Of a DNA stretch of 64,000 nt, positions 22,914 to 32,476 are shown piece by piece (positions within the stretch are counted from its first letter, which is position 1; each line of letters begins with the position of its first letter). A program made the translations under genes and the position numbers. Origin of the DNA: Geminicoccaceae bacterium (GTDB taxonomy: Bacteria; Pseudomonadota; Alphaproteobacteria; Geminicoccales; Geminicoccaceae); contig JANQPX010000065.1 of the NCBI GenBank assembly GCA_028285265.1, positions 62,001 to 126,000 on the forward strand, read 5' to 3'. Below the pieces are notes generated by a model, which worked only from the letters and a program-made list of their open reading frames with translations, was not told where the DNA came from and ran no database searches.

Positions 22914-23540
22914 TTACTCATTCAGATCCTCGGCTTCATTGGCAGTATGCAGTCGACGGATCGAGCCATTAACATTCGACCTGGCCTGTTTTGCAAATCG
23001 ATGCATCGTTAACCAGCTTCGGACATTCGTCTTGCCTGCCATGTTCATCATAAATGAAATCAGAATAAGCTCGATGTCGGTGCGAACGCCCATATGGGCC
23101 ACATAGAGGCGATCAAGTTCACTGGACTGATCTGCCGTTTGGCCGCCAAAGATCTGAGCGATACCAGTGATGCCGGGACGTACCGCATGGCGTTGTTCAT
23201 CCGCGGCCCATCCAAGGCGTTGCAGATCCTCTGCGGTCAAGGGACGTGGTCCGACGACCGACATGTCACCACGAAGCACGTTGATGAACTGTGGCACCTC
23301 ATCAATGCCTGTTTGGCGTAACCATCGACCGATCCTAGTAACATGTTCGCCATTATGCATGGTTCTAAGCTTGAAAATGACGAAGGGCTGAGCATGCCGG
23401 CCGACGCGAACCTGGCGAAACAGTGCTTCACCGCCATCCTCCTTTCTTATCAGGATCGCGGCGGCGACGAGGACAGGTGCGAAAATTGTGAGAGCAATGA
23501 TCGCTGCGATGACGTCGAGCAGGCGCTTGCCGCTGCTCAT
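22914..23540 (-). CDS. Undecaprenyl-phosphate sugar-1-phosphate transferase (priming glycosyltransferase)
   Basis: 208 residues of the bacterial sugar transferase family (WcaJ/PglC-like catalytic core). One N-terminal hydrophobic segment follows KRLLDVIAAIIALTIFAPVL. The catalytic core has ALFRQVRVGR, FVIFKLRTMH, TGIDEVPQFINVLRGDMSVV with GPRPLT, and AVRPGITGIAQIFGG. It starts an exopolysaccharide, O-antigen or glycan unit by moving a sugar-1-phosphate to the lipid carrier. The long N-terminal membrane domain of WcaJ is missing, so it is the short PglC-like form. Its ATG overlaps the upstream radical SAM stop by 4 bp. No other glycan genes are next to it. Confidence 0.88.
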   Translation of the reverse strand: MSSGKRLLDVIAAIIALTIFAPVLVAAAILIRKEDGGEALFRQVRVGRHAQPFVIFKLRTMHNGEHVTRIGRWLRQTGIDEVPQFINVLRGDMSVVGPRPLTAEDLQRLGWAADEQRHAVRPGITGIAQIFGGQTADQSSELDRLYVAHMGVRTDIELILISFMMNMAGKTNVRSWLTMHRFAKQARSNVNGSIRRLHTANEAEDLNE

Positions 23541-24958
23541 GGCGACATCTCTTTGGCTCTGACATCGGGTTGTTTACCTCGATGGTTTTGAGGTTGATTA
23601 TTCTTGATTGTGGAGAGAATGCTTTCGAGAAGCGGTCGCATCATCGGCAGGCGCTGGAAGCGAATCACGGCATCCCAAAGGGGTTCGAATTTTTTCCAAC
23701 CGATAGCGTAGGCCAAGTGGCGGATCGAGCGGTGCCATGTTTGATGCTGCATGCTCCCGTCGACGATGTTGAACCAGCTGTAAAAGCTTCGATAGGCCTG
23801 CCAGTAACCGTTTTCGAGAGCATCTGCCGTTAAGTTCATCGGCGTGAAGACGGTATGCCTGGTGTCATAGAGATCCCAGTTCTTATGCAGGAGTCGTCCC
23901 TGTCGCTCGATGTCTTTGTAGTAAGCGGTGCCGGGATAGGGCGTGGCGATATGGAATGTCGCTGTGGTCAGGCCACGGGAAACGGCCCAGTCGACCGTCC
24001 GATCAAACACATCCGGGCCATCGCCGTCCAATCCGAAAACAAAGGACCCATTGATCATCACCCCCAGGTCGTCCAGGCGGCGGATCGCCCGGTCATAGTC
24101 ACGGCCAAGATTTTGCGACTTGTTGGCGAACCGAAGCGTGTTGTCGTCGAGCGTCTCAAATCCGACGAAGAGGGATCGCAACCCGGCTTCAGCAGCGTCT
24201 TCGATTAAATCGCCGCGGAGAACACCGTCGACGGTCGAGGCGGCCTGCCAGAGGCGGCCCATGCTTTTCATCTCCTTGAAAAGCGCCGAGGCAAACCGTC
24301 GATTGCCGAGGAGATGGTCGTCGAGAAAATAGAGATGTCGACCAGGCAAACGTTCGATTTCCGCAAGAGCATCGTCGACCGCTTGAACGTAGAAACCCTT
24401 GCCGCCCTCAAAGAACGCGTCTTTGTAGCAAAAACCGCAATGATGCGGGCAGCCCCTTGTGACGACAATCGAATTAGGCACGAGATAGCGGTGACGGTGG
24501 ATCAAGTCCCGCCGAATCGGAGGAACACCGACGAGAGTTCGTACGCTCGACACATAGCGTTTCTCCGGATGCCCTTGTCGTAGATCGTTCAAGAACCTTG
24601 GAAAGCTCTCTTCACCTGGACCTAGAAACAGGTGGTCGGCATGTGCGGCCGCTTCGTCCGGGACCGACGTCACATGCAGGCCGCCAAGGCAAACCCGAAT
24701 GCCACGCCGCCTATAGCTGTCGGCGATTCTATAGGCTCGCTTAGCGTTCGTAATATACACCTGGATCACGACGAGATCGGGATCGTCATCTAGCCTATTC
24801 GGCTCCACGTGCTCATCGACGATCCAAGCTTCATCGTCGTTGGCAAGGTAGGATGCCAGCGTTGCGAGACCTAGGGGTGGGAACAGAGAGTACTTGATGG
24901 GACGAAAGAAAGGGCTTGTTGCCTCGGTGAGAGCAGGGAGTATGAGCTTCACACGCAT
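23537..24958 (-). CDS. B12-binding-domain radical SAM protein
   Basis: 473 residues. Residues 1-130 have the Rossmann-like cobalamin-binding fold of this family (FPPLGLATLASYLAN and VCLGGLHVTSVPDEAAAHAD), though the DxHxxG histidine motif is not obvious. The radical SAM core follows, with TRGCPHHCGFCYKD: cysteines 170, 174 and 177 bind the 4Fe-4S cluster. The C-terminal region has HIATPYPGTAYYKDIERQGR, as in hopanoid/lipid and methyltransferase-like members. The substrate is unknown. The 4-bp overlap with the sugar transferase gene suggests a lipid-linked or glycan-related modification. Confidence 0.85.
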   Translation of the reverse strand: MRVKLILPALTEATSPFFRPIKYSLFPPLGLATLASYLANDDEAWIVDEHVEPNRLDDDPDLVVIQVYITNAKRAYRIADSYRRRGIRVCLGGLHVTSVPDEAAAHADHLFLGPGEESFPRFLNDLRQGHPEKRYVSSVRTLVGVPPIRRDLIHRHRYLVPNSIVVTRGCPHHCGFCYKDAFFEGGKGFYVQAVDDALAEIERLPGRHLYFLDDHLLGNRRFASALFKEMKSMGRLWQAASTVDGVLRGDLIEDAAEAGLRSLFVGFETLDDNTLRFANKSQNLGRDYDRAIRRLDDLGVMINGSFVFGLDGDGPDVFDRTVDWAVSRGLTTATFHIATPYPGTAYYKDIERQGRLLHKNWDLYDTRHTVFTPMNLTADALENGYWQAYRSFYSWFNIVDGSMQHQTWHRSIRHLAYAIGWKKFEPLWDAVIRFQRLPMMRPLLESILSTIKNNQPQNHRGKQPDVRAKEMSP

Positions 24959-25268
24959 GCTTTATTCCTTGAAGTAACCGTCTCCGTCGTCGTCAACTCC
25001 CAGTCGGTTACGCTTGCAATGCGTCGACCGGGCGCGCCGTGACACAAAAGACAGCCCTATCGAGCACAGCGTGAACGCATCCTGAATCATCGGTTCATGT
25101 TTGTACTTTAACGCAGGCCTTGCCACGCCCTTTCGATCAACACGTGAGAGCCAATGGCCAGTCAAGAATGACATTAGAGCTGAAGCTTCGGCCTGGTCAG
25201 CTTACGGGCGCCGTCCTCTCGCTGATCGAGAAGCGGCGGGCGTTTTTTGAGCGATTGCCAAGACAGGC
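24959..25268. other. Intergenic region with a doubtful 34-codon frame
   Basis: 310 bp between the radical SAM start and the end of the haem-sensor kinase. A plus-strand frame at 25168-25272 starts with ATG and encodes TLELKLRPGQLTGAVLSLIE and a basic tail, overlapping the kinase stop by 4 bp. It has no clear ribosome binding site. A minus-strand frame of 70 codons looks random. Nothing else seen. Confidence 0.3.
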
Positions 25269-26921
25269 TTAAGCAGCGGCATCAGCGCTTTCAAGCGCTT
25301 GTTTCGGATGTGATATCATCGAGCCAGTTTTCGGCAGATAGACAGTGAATGTTGTGCCTTCGCCTTCTTTGCTCGCAACATCGATTCGGCCGCCGTGCAG
25401 GTCGACGAACGCTTGAGCCATATGTAGGCCGATGCCGGTTCCGATAATGCCGGTCGACGAACTGCCCCGAAAGAACCGATCAAACAGCTTACTAAGCTCA
25501 TCGGGGGGGATGCCGGGGCCTTCATCGCGTACTGAAATCGTGACCTCTTCATCATTGGTCATGACGCCATGGACCCAAACTCGGGTGCCCGATGGTGTAT
25601 ACTTAATTGCATTTGAAACGAGGTTCGAGAGGACTTGCCTCATCAGCGTCGCGTCCACACACAGCTGCTCGGGCAATTCGGCGCGGTCGGTGATGATCTC
25701 ATGGTTTGAGTCCACCTCCCGATGATTGGCGCAGACTTCGTCAATGACGTCGTTCAGATCGATGGGCTCGGGTTGAAACTTGACGGTACCCGCTTCGAGT
25801 CGGGACGCGCTCAGAACGCTTTCCATGAGATTAATCAGGCGAACGACGGAACCTCTGATCTTCTGAATACCGTTTTGAAGGCGTTCAGGACCGATCTCGT
25901 CTTTGCGTTTGATGATACGTTGGGCGTTGCCATCAATGATGGCGAGGGGTGTTCTGAACTCGTGTGAAACCATGGACACAAAATGGCGTTGCAGGCCGTT
26001 GAGTTCACGCTCTTTGTCCAGGGCCGTTTCGAGCCGATGCTTCTGTGTTTCGAGAAGGTCTAACGTCACTTCTTGTTCGGCTTCTATTTCTTTCTTTTCG
26101 ATCAGATTGGTCTTGAAGACATTCAAGGACCGCGCCATTAGGCCGATTTCATCAGTCCGCTCTGTCCAATCAATCTCGGTTTCCGTGTTACCAGCAGCCA
26201 GTCGGCGCGTGGCAACGGTGAGCTGGCTCAAAGGTCGAAGCGCCGTTACGCGAAGCAGATAGAAGACGAGTGCTAAGATCAAGACTTCGAAGAGTGCGAC
26301 GGCTGCAATACTTTTAGCGATCTCTTGTCGCCACGCGGCAAATTCCACGCCAAGGTCGACGGCAGCGCTGTAGGCGCCCAGGACCTCGCCGGCCTCCATC
26401 TTCATCAGTTCAGAATGGCAACGAACACAGCGGCCCTCTCCGGCATGGCCTCGGCCTAACACTGCGGGTCTGCTCACCCGGAGAACATCATCGGTATTCA
26501 ACACCATCGATGCTTGGCCCGTTTGAATGACAGCAGTATCGATGCTATCGAGAGGGCGTCTTACGACATCGTTATTGTTTGATTCTTGATAAGCGAGAAC
26601 CTTGGGGCCCATCACGAGCCAGAGATTGACATTTTCATTGATTTCGGAGAATTGCTCCAGCGAATCGTCGAGCGTATCCGTCGCTTTGTTTGTCTCGTCG
26701 AGACTCCCATGATGAATCATGGGCTGTCCGTGCATGGCCTCCAGCATGTCCAACGCTGCATTGGCGTGACGCTCGGCCATGTCTTCGATTTGCTGGTGCT
26801 TCGAGGCAACGTCATACACGACCAGCGGTGCGGCAATGATCGCAAAGGCGACGCCGACCACGAATAACATTTTGGAGGACAGGGATAGCCTGCCGAACAA
26901 CTGTCGAATGGCGCCAAACAT
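25269..26921 (-). CDS. Sensor histidine kinase with periplasmic haem-c motif (DUF3365-like)
   Basis: 550 residues. Membrane segment about 18-38, periplasmic domain about 40-200, membrane segment about 205-225, HAMP (TALRPLSQLTVATRRLAAGN), coiled coil, HisKA with His320 in FVSMVSHEFRTPLAIIDGNA, and HATPase ending GTGIGLHMAQAFVDLHGG. The periplasmic part resembles DUF3365/Tll0287-type domains and contains GRCVRCHSE: a CxxCH site (Cys165, Cys168, His169) for covalent haem. This predicts a redox or gas sensor. The neighbours upstream on the same strand are two cupredoxins and a dihaem peroxidase. No adjacent response regulator. Confidence 0.88.
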   Translation of the reverse strand: MFGAIRQLFGRLSLSSKMLFVVGVAFAIIAAPLVVYDVASKHQQIEDMAERHANAALDMLEAMHGQPMIHHGSLDETNKATDTLDDSLEQFSEINENVNLWLVMGPKVLAYQESNNNDVVRRPLDSIDTAVIQTGQASMVLNTDDVLRVSRPAVLGRGHAGEGRCVRCHSELMKMEAGEVLGAYSAAVDLGVEFAAWRQEIAKSIAAVALFEVLILALVFYLLRVTALRPLSQLTVATRRLAAGNTETEIDWTERTDEIGLMARSLNVFKTNLIEKKEIEAEQEVTLDLLETQKHRLETALDKERELNGLQRHFVSMVSHEFRTPLAIIDGNAQRIIKRKDEIGPERLQNGIQKIRGSVVRLINLMESVLSASRLEAGTVKFQPEPIDLNDVIDEVCANHREVDSNHEIITDRAELPEQLCVDATLMRQVLSNLVSNAIKYTPSGTRVWVHGVMTNDEEVTISVRDEGPGIPPDELSKLFDRFFRGSSSTGIIGTGIGLHMAQAFVDLHGGRIDVASKEGEGTTFTVYLPKTGSMISHPKQALESADAAA

Positions 26922-27140
26922 TCACCAGCCCCTTTTGATCATACCTAGGGATCATAGCAAGGGCCCCTTAAGGAAGAATGAGGACGTGCCGATCGAAGTT
27001 GACGTTTCTTTGAGCTTGGCATGTCCAGTTTGGAGGACCTGTGTCGCGGAGCCATGAACGGGCCCATAGGGTCGTTTACGTTTTTAGAGCGACCCCGACC
27101 GAAAACTGCGCCTGTCCATCATTGGCGCGCTATCGGCTCT

Positions 27141-27155
27141 ACAATTCATAATTGT
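27141..27155. promoter_or_regulatory. Small palindrome upstream of the haem-sensor kinase
   Basis: ACAATT (27141-27146) and AATTGT (27150-27155) form a perfect inverted repeat with a 3-nt spacer, in the 299-bp gap between the second cupredoxin and the kinase. It may be an operator for the kinase gene. No other support. Confidence 0.25.
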
Positions 27156-27220
27156 GAAGCAAATTCATCGCCCATGAGCGATTTCTCGAGGACTAAAACC
27201 GTCTCGTTAGACCGCCGAGT

Positions 27221-27751
27221 TCAAGAGTCAGGAGCAGCCGCTCTGTCCTCTCGTTCCAGCATCTCGGTGTCGTCTTCATCAAACCATTCCAGCATGAGTT
27301 TTCGATAGGCTTCGATCTCAGCCGTCGTGGGCTTGTGGAACTCGTCATGCTCAGAGGGCTGCCCGACAACAATAAGACCGTGCATGCCCATCGGCAAATG
27401 CGGAAGGCAGTGATACTCGTAGGTTCCTGCTACCTCGAAGCGGTGTGAGAAGCGTTCGCCTGCCTTCGTCATAATCGGGCTTTGAAAGGCCGACGCTCCT
27501 TCGGGGAACCCGTCTGGGAACGTCATAACATTGTGTTCTTCGTTGGCCTCATTGACCCAAACAACTTGATCGCCCGGCTCGATTTTGAGGTATTTCGGTT
27601 CGAAGACCATACGAAGGTTTTCATAGTCGCTAACGATCTTAACGATATGGTCCGCAGCTCTCGCTGGAAAGGATGAGGATAGTGTGATGCCAAAGGTGAC
27701 GGTCCAAATGGCTACCCATCTGACCGGGAACCCAAACCCTTTGATGTTCAT
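27221..27751 (-). CDS. Periplasmic cupredoxin (blue copper) protein
   Basis: 176 residues from ATG 27751. The signal peptide ends near SFPARAAD. The cupredoxin fold has its copper ligands in view: His73 (EEHNVMTFPD) and Cys115, His118 and Met123 in YHCLPHLPMGMHG. A charged tail of about 45 residues (EIEAYRKLMLEWFDEDD) follows, which is unusual and could dock a partner. Its ATG overlaps the stop of the preceding cupredoxin gene by 4 bp (ATGA), so the longer open frame is not used. Likely an electron carrier to or from the MauG-like protein. Confidence 0.85.
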   Translation of the reverse strand: MNIKGFGFPVRWVAIWTVTFGITLSSSFPARAADHIVKIVSDYENLRMVFEPKYLKIEPGDQVVWVNEANEEHNVMTFPDGFPEGASAFQSPIMTKAGERFSHRFEVAGTYEYHCLPHLPMGMHGLIVVGQPSEHDEFHKPTTAEIEAYRKLMLEWFDEDDTEMLEREDRAAAPDS

Positions 27752-28071
27752 TCTTCGACGTTCACAGTCAGCTTCATGCGCGGATGGATTGCACACCGCA
27801 CTTTGACTCTGCCCGGTGCTGTAAATTGATGGGACACTGTCGTCCCTGGTCGCTGCGCTCCAATATCAAATTTATGCCCTTTACTGCGCGAATAGACGTT
27901 ATGGGTAATGTCATCATCGTTCACGAAGGAAATCGAGTCGCCCACTTTCAGCGTGATCTTTTTTTCCGAGAACGTTTTGCCTTTCTGCGAAACAGCGACC
28001 TCTTCAGCAAAAACTGCGGACGCCAAAAAACTTCCGCCGAGGATAATCGAGACGAAGGTCTTACCGAACAT
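27748..28071 (-). CDS. Periplasmic cupredoxin (plastocyanin/pseudoazurin-like)
   Basis: 107 residues with a signal peptide ending at SAVFA-E. A short cupredoxin domain with His57 (DITHNVYS), Cys93, His96 and Met99 (CAIHPRMKLTV): a type 1 copper site with the Cys-x2-His-x2-Met spacing of pseudoazurin-like proteins. It lies 24 bp after the MauG-like gene and is translationally coupled to the second cupredoxin. It probably shuttles electrons in the periplasm. Confidence 0.87.
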   Translation of the reverse strand: MFGKTFVSIILGGSFLASAVFAEEVAVSQKGKTFSEKKITLKVGDSISFVNDDDITHNVYSRSKGHKFDIGAQRPGTTVSHQFTAPGRVKVRCAIHPRMKLTVNVEE

Positions 28072-28095
28072 TAGTCACACCCTTTGCTAACAAGA

Positions 28096-29160
28096 CTAAC
28101 GTGGAAGTTGAACGTAAGTGACAGGTTCGTCATCGCTCGTCAATGACTCCATGAAAGCAACAAGATCGCGCTTTTCCTGATCCGTTAGGCCTAGGGGATG
28201 CATTTCATCGGAAAGGCTCGGCCGCCGTTTGCCACCCTCGTCATAATGGTCAACGACGGCTTCTAAGGTTGCCAGCGAGCCGTCATGCATGAAGGGTGCG
28301 CGCTGGTCGATATTGCGGAGACCAGGCGTTTTGAACGCGTGTTGCATCTTAAGGATTTCGGGAAAATCGGCGCCGCGACCGATGTCATCGTCAGGTAGAC
28401 CGATGTCATGGAAGCTGTCGTCGGTAAACCGCCAGCCGGAGTGACATGCCGAGCAGCGTGCCTTGCCATTAAAGAGCGCAAAGCCCCGCTGAGCTGAGCT
28501 GGAGATGGCACGTCGTTCTCCTTTGATCCAGCGATCAAAAGGCGCTTCGCCGGAGATAACTGTGCGCTCGTATGTCGCGATCGCCATGGCGATCTTGTCC
28601 TCAGTGATCTCAGCATCACCGCCAAACGCGGCGGCAAAAAGAGGAGGGTAACCTTCGATCTGGCTCAGCTTCTTGATGAGATCATCAAGGGGCATGTTCA
28701 TTTCGACTGCAGCCTCAATGGGGCCAAGCGCTTGCTCTTCGAGCGTATCGAAGCGGCCGTCCCACATCAGAGCTTCCGCCCAGGCAGCATTCAGAATGGT
28801 CGGGCTGCGCCGCCCCAGTTCGTGCATATTGTCGCCGACGCCCCTGGGCAAACCATCCCCCCAAGCGAAGCTCGGATTATGGCATGAGGCGCATGACTGC
28901 ATGTTGGAGCGAGACAACCTCGGGTCGAAGTAGAGGATCTGTCCAAGCTTGGCTTTGGCCTCGGTGTAAGGATTGTCCTCTGGAAAGGGAACCGATGTTG
29001 GGCGTTTGTAAGCTGCCTTTAAGACGACAACATGATCCGCACCACGATCGGAAACCCCAGGTTCGGCAAAAGCCTGACTTAGTAAGTCAGTCGAAGCGAA
29101 GCCCAAAGCCATTAAGAGGCCAATAGCGAGTCTTGTTTCAAGACTGTTCATTGTCGCCAT
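28096..29160 (-). CDS. Dihaem cytochrome c peroxidase / MauG family protein
   Basis: 354 residues with an N-terminal signal segment (LAIGLLMALGFASTDLLSQA). Two c-haem sites: CASCH at 90-94 and CSACH at 236-240. Family features include ILYFDPRLSRSNMQSCASCH, MWDGRFDTLEEQALGPIEA and HAFKTPGLRNIDQRAPFMHD. CcpA-type members reduce H2O2; MauG-type members oxidise protein side chains. The neighbouring blue copper proteins are plausible electron donors. It is the first gene of a three-gene run with the cupredoxins; the haem-c kinase follows after 299 bp. Confidence 0.88.
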   Translation of the reverse strand: MATMNSLETRLAIGLLMALGFASTDLLSQAFAEPGVSDRGADHVVVLKAAYKRPTSVPFPEDNPYTEAKAKLGQILYFDPRLSRSNMQSCASCHNPSFAWGDGLPRGVGDNMHELGRRSPTILNAAWAEALMWDGRFDTLEEQALGPIEAAVEMNMPLDDLIKKLSQIEGYPPLFAAAFGGDAEITEDKIAMAIATYERTVISGEAPFDRWIKGERRAISSSAQRGFALFNGKARCSACHSGWRFTDDSFHDIGLPDDDIGRGADFPEILKMQHAFKTPGLRNIDQRAPFMHDGSLATLEAVVDHYDEGGKRRPSLSDEMHPLGLTDQEKRDLVAFMESLTSDDEPVTYVQLPR

Positions 29161-29447
29161 ATCCAGCTCGATGTGAAACCTAGCTGATTCGTAGCACCAG
29201 TCTCTTAAAGGAAAATGAAGTCACTTTTTATGCGACTATGATTGAATATGACGGCATTGCGGTCGGCCGGATGAATCGCCTGTTTCGACGGTTCGAATTT
29301 CTTCGGTTTATTCAGGCAAGCCGTTACTCAAGCCCTTCGGGCATTAGGAGATTGTTAGGGTCTGTTCGATAGACAGCTGAGAATAGGCGCCATGTTTTCT
29401 TTTGTGGCGGTCCTCTGTTCGACGAGGTCACTCTCGGGGCTGATTGC

Positions 29448-32171
29448 ATGAAATTCATTGAACTTCTCGGCAGGCTCAAGATCGCTCACAAGCTACCGCT
29501 TTATATTGTCGGCGCAGGCTTCGCGGTGGGGATCAGCATTGGAGTCTCAACTTATCTGAATGCAGCAAAGAGCCTTGAGGAAGCTCGGCGCGACCAGCTA
29601 ACAACGGCGCTGGAAGGTCGCAAATCAGCACTCAAGACGTATTTTGCTGGCGTCGAGCAAGATCTGGATATCGTGTCATCCGCCGTGACCACACGCTGGG
29701 CCCTGATGGGATTTTCCGAGGGCTGGAGCGAGCTTGAGGAAGAAGCCGAGATCGCGCCCCCCGCCGTCCTTCGACAACTTTATATCGAGGATAGTCCATA
29801 CGCGAAGGGGAACCGGGCCGCGCTCGACGCTGCTGATGACGATACCACCTACAGCGAGGTGCATGGCCTCTATCATCCCTGGTTTCGAGCGTTTTCGAAG
29901 AAGCGTGGCTACGCCGACATGTTCTTGTTCGACGATGCCGGCAATGTTCTCTACTCCGTCTCCAAGGAAGCGGACTTCGCAACCAACATTGCAGATGGAG
30001 AATGGAGCAAGACCGCGCTTGGTGAGGCTTTCCGCGCTGCCCGGAACCTCACGGAAGAGGGTGAACAGGTCTTTATCGATTTTACGGATTATGCGCCGAG
30101 GCAAGGAGAGCCAGCGAGCTTTACCGCAACGCCGGTATTCGATGAAGATGGTGAGTTACTCGGCGTCCTAGCTCTCCAATTGCCAGCCGATCATCTCAAC
30201 TCAATCCTCCAGCAATCCGCCGGATTGGGCCGATCCGGCGAGACATATCTGGTCGGCTCTGATTCGTTGATGAGGTCAGACTCACGCTTTTCGGATTCAT
30301 CCACGATTCTCAAACAGAGGATCGAGTTGGGTGCCGTCGAGGGAGCGCTTAGCGGTGATCAAGGGGCCGCCCTCGAAGTCGATCGCGATGGGCGTTCGGT
30401 GATGGCCGCCTTCACGGCATTCGATTTCAAAAATGTGCGTTGGGCATTGATCGGTCAAATGGACCAGGCAGAGATCAACGAGCCTGTTGCTGAACTGGGA
30501 CTTCAAACAGCGTTTATTTCCGCGTTGGTGATGGCGCTCCTGTTTGTTGTCGGCTTGCTGTTAACCCGAGACATTGTGCGCCCGCTCTGCGCGATTTTGG
30601 ACGCGATCGGAGAGTTCGCGAAAGGAAATCAGGCAACTGTCCCAGGCGAGCAGCGTCATGATGAAATCGGTGAGCTCGCCCGATCAGCCAGCAGTGTCTA
30701 CCAACGAGGACTTGAAGCAGCACGCTTACGTGCGGCGCTGGATGGCTGCAGCAACATGGTCATGGTTGCCAATCGTCGCTCTGAGATCGTCTACCTGAAT
30801 CACGCATTGCAGGCATTTTTGCGTGAAAACGAGACGCTCTTCCAACGGGACATCCCCGGACTTTCAGTCGGACAGTTGGCCGGCAGCAACATCGGACAGC
30901 TGATACCCGAACTCGCAGACATAAAATCGACAAAGACAACGACGTCAATCCAGATTTGTCTGGGTGGTCGCAGACTGCAGCTCGTTATCAGTCCAGTCCT
31001 GAGCGATGCCGGTCAATCGCTCGGCATGGTCGTTGAGTGCGATGATGCCACGTTAGAACTGAATATGCAGGAGTCCTTCGATCGCGTCATCGATGCTGCT
31101 CGACAAGGAGACTTCAGCCAAAGGATCGATCTAGCGGGAGTCAATGGCGTCTACGCCAAGCTTGGTGACGGGATGAACCAGCTTACAGGGACCGTTGAAC
31201 AGGTGACGGACGAACTCGGCACGATGTTCGGAGCCATGGTGTCCGGTAATCTCAGCCAGAGAATCGAGGCCGATTTCCAAGGCAAGCTTGGCGGCCTTAT
31301 CGAGAACGCCAATAGGACCGCTGATGAACTCACCCGAATCGTTGGTGAGATCCAAGAAAGCGCCATCGAAGTCCAGCAGGCAGCAGCTGAGATTACAAGT
31401 GGCACAGAGGATTTGTCCCACCGAACCGAGCAGGCGGCTGCAAATCTTGAGGAAACGGCCGCATCGAGCGAACAGATGTCGGCTACCGTCAAGCAGAATG
31501 CCAAGAACGCTGAGAACGCCAGCCACCTCGCTGGCCAGGCCGATCGAAGTGCCAAGAGTGGTGGTCAGGTAGCGGAGCAAGCGGTCGATGCGATGGCCAA
31601 GATCGAGGAGTCAGCGGAGAAGATTAGCGCCATCATCGGCGTCATCGACGAGATCGCTTTCCAGACTAATCTCCTCGCCTTGAATGCGAGCGTTGAGGCC
31701 GCACGTGCTGGTGAATCGGGTAAGGGATTTGCTGTTGTCGCTCAAGAAGTGCGGCAGCTGGCGCAGCGTTCAGCGAATGCAGCCGATGACATCAAGTCGT
31801 TGATCCAGAACAGCAACGGCCAAGTGAAAGACGGCGTTCAATTGGTCAATAAGGCCGGTGGAGCCTTTACAGAGACAGTCGATTCAATCAGCAAGGTCAC
31901 GGGCATTGTGCAGGAGATTGCCAATGCGTCACAAGAACAGTCAGAGGGCGTCAACGAAATCAATCGCTCGATTGCGAGCATGGACGAGATGACCCAGCAA
32001 AATTCAGCTCTGGTCGAGGAGAGCACGGCCGCCTCGCGAACATTGGCTAACGAGGCAACGAAGCTTACGGATCTGCTGAAATTCTTTGACCTGAAGGGTT
32101 CGGGAAAGAACGGAGGACGGCCGCGATCTTCTCAATCAAGGGCGAGGCAGGTCGAGCCTGTAATCCACTAA
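29448..32171 (+). CDS. Methyl-accepting chemotaxis protein with double Cache domain
   Basis: 907 residues. Membrane segment about 15-35; a large periplasmic dCache-like domain about 40-345 ([40 protein letters not shown]); second membrane segment about 350-370; HAMP ([20 protein letters not shown]); a cytoplasmic PAS-like region about 430-530; a second HAMP-like stretch; and the MCP signalling hairpin with the highly conserved tip [20 protein letters not shown]. It senses a small molecule outside and signals to CheA. No che operon lies beside it, though two CheB-CheR fusions occur 25 kb away. No C-terminal CheR-docking pentapeptide is evident. Confidence 0.9.
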   Translation: MKFIELLGRLKIAHKLPLYIVGAGFAVGISIGVSTYLNAAKSLEEARRDQLTTALEGRKSALKTYFAGVEQDLDIVSSAVTTRWALMGFSEGWSELEEEAEIAPPAVLRQLYIEDSPYAKGNRAALDAADDDTTYSEVHGLYHPWFRAFSKKRGYADMFLFDDAGNVLYSVSKEADFATNIADGEWSKTALGEAFRAARNLTEEGEQVFIDFTDYAPRQGEPASFTATPVFDEDGELLGVLALQLPADHLNSILQQSAGLGRSGETYLVGSDSLMRSDSRFSDSSTILKQRIELGAVEGALSGDQGAALEVDRDGRSVMAAFTAFDFKNVRWALIGQMDQAEINEPVAELGLQTAFISALVMALLFVVGLLLTRDIVRPLCAILDAIGEFAKGNQATVPGEQRHDEIGELARSASSVYQRGLEAARLRAALDGCSNMVMVANRRSEIVYLNHALQAFLRENETLFQRDIPGLSVGQLAGSNIGQLIPELADIKSTKTTTSIQICLGGRRLQLVISPVLSDAGQSLGMVVECDDATLELNMQESFDRVIDAARQGDFSQRIDLAGVNGVYAKLGDGMNQLTGTVEQVTDELGTMFGAMVSGNLSQRIEADFQGKLGGLIENANRTADELTRIVGEIQESAIEVQQAAAEITSGTEDLSHRTEQAAANLEETAASSEQMSATVKQNAKNAENASHLAGQADRSAKSGGQVAEQAVDAMAKIEESAEKISAIIGVIDEIAFQTNLLALNASVEAARAGESGKGFAVVAQEVRQLAQRSANAADDIKSLIQNSNGQVKDGVQLVNKAGGAFTETVDSISKVTGIVQEIANASQEQSEGVNEINRSIASMDEMTQQNSALVEESTAASRTLANEATKLTDLLKFFDLKGSGKNGGRPRSSQSRARQVEPVIH

Positions 32172-32476
32172 GGCATTCCACCCAACGCCATGACATGTCG
32201 TCGCTTTTCGCGTCGACGAAACCGATGAACACGTGTTCTGATGTCGTGCCGTCTCCGAAGCCCGACCAACCTATTGGGAAACGCAGCCGCCTTGGTCACA
32301 CCGGGTAGGCAGTTCAAAGACTCGCCGATTCGATACGTGTCAACGAACAGCATCCCTCAAGACGGACCGATTTTTCTCGGCACGTGACGGCTATTGGGGC
32401 TGGATTGCCACAGGCTCTGGGATTAAAGGTCTCTGCAACTCTAGCGACAAGCTCAGCGACCGGGGGGATATTAGCC
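32172..32476. other. Intergenic region, no gene seen
   Basis: 305 bp between the chemoreceptor and the ThuA-like gene. The ThuA frame is open back to 32384 but that part lacks family similarity. No hairpin with a T run was found. Confidence 0.35.

Noticed and set aside
22712-23106. Plus-strand frames before and within the sugar transferase locus
   Set aside because: Mostly antisense of the sugar transferase; no ribosome binding site or recognisable domain.
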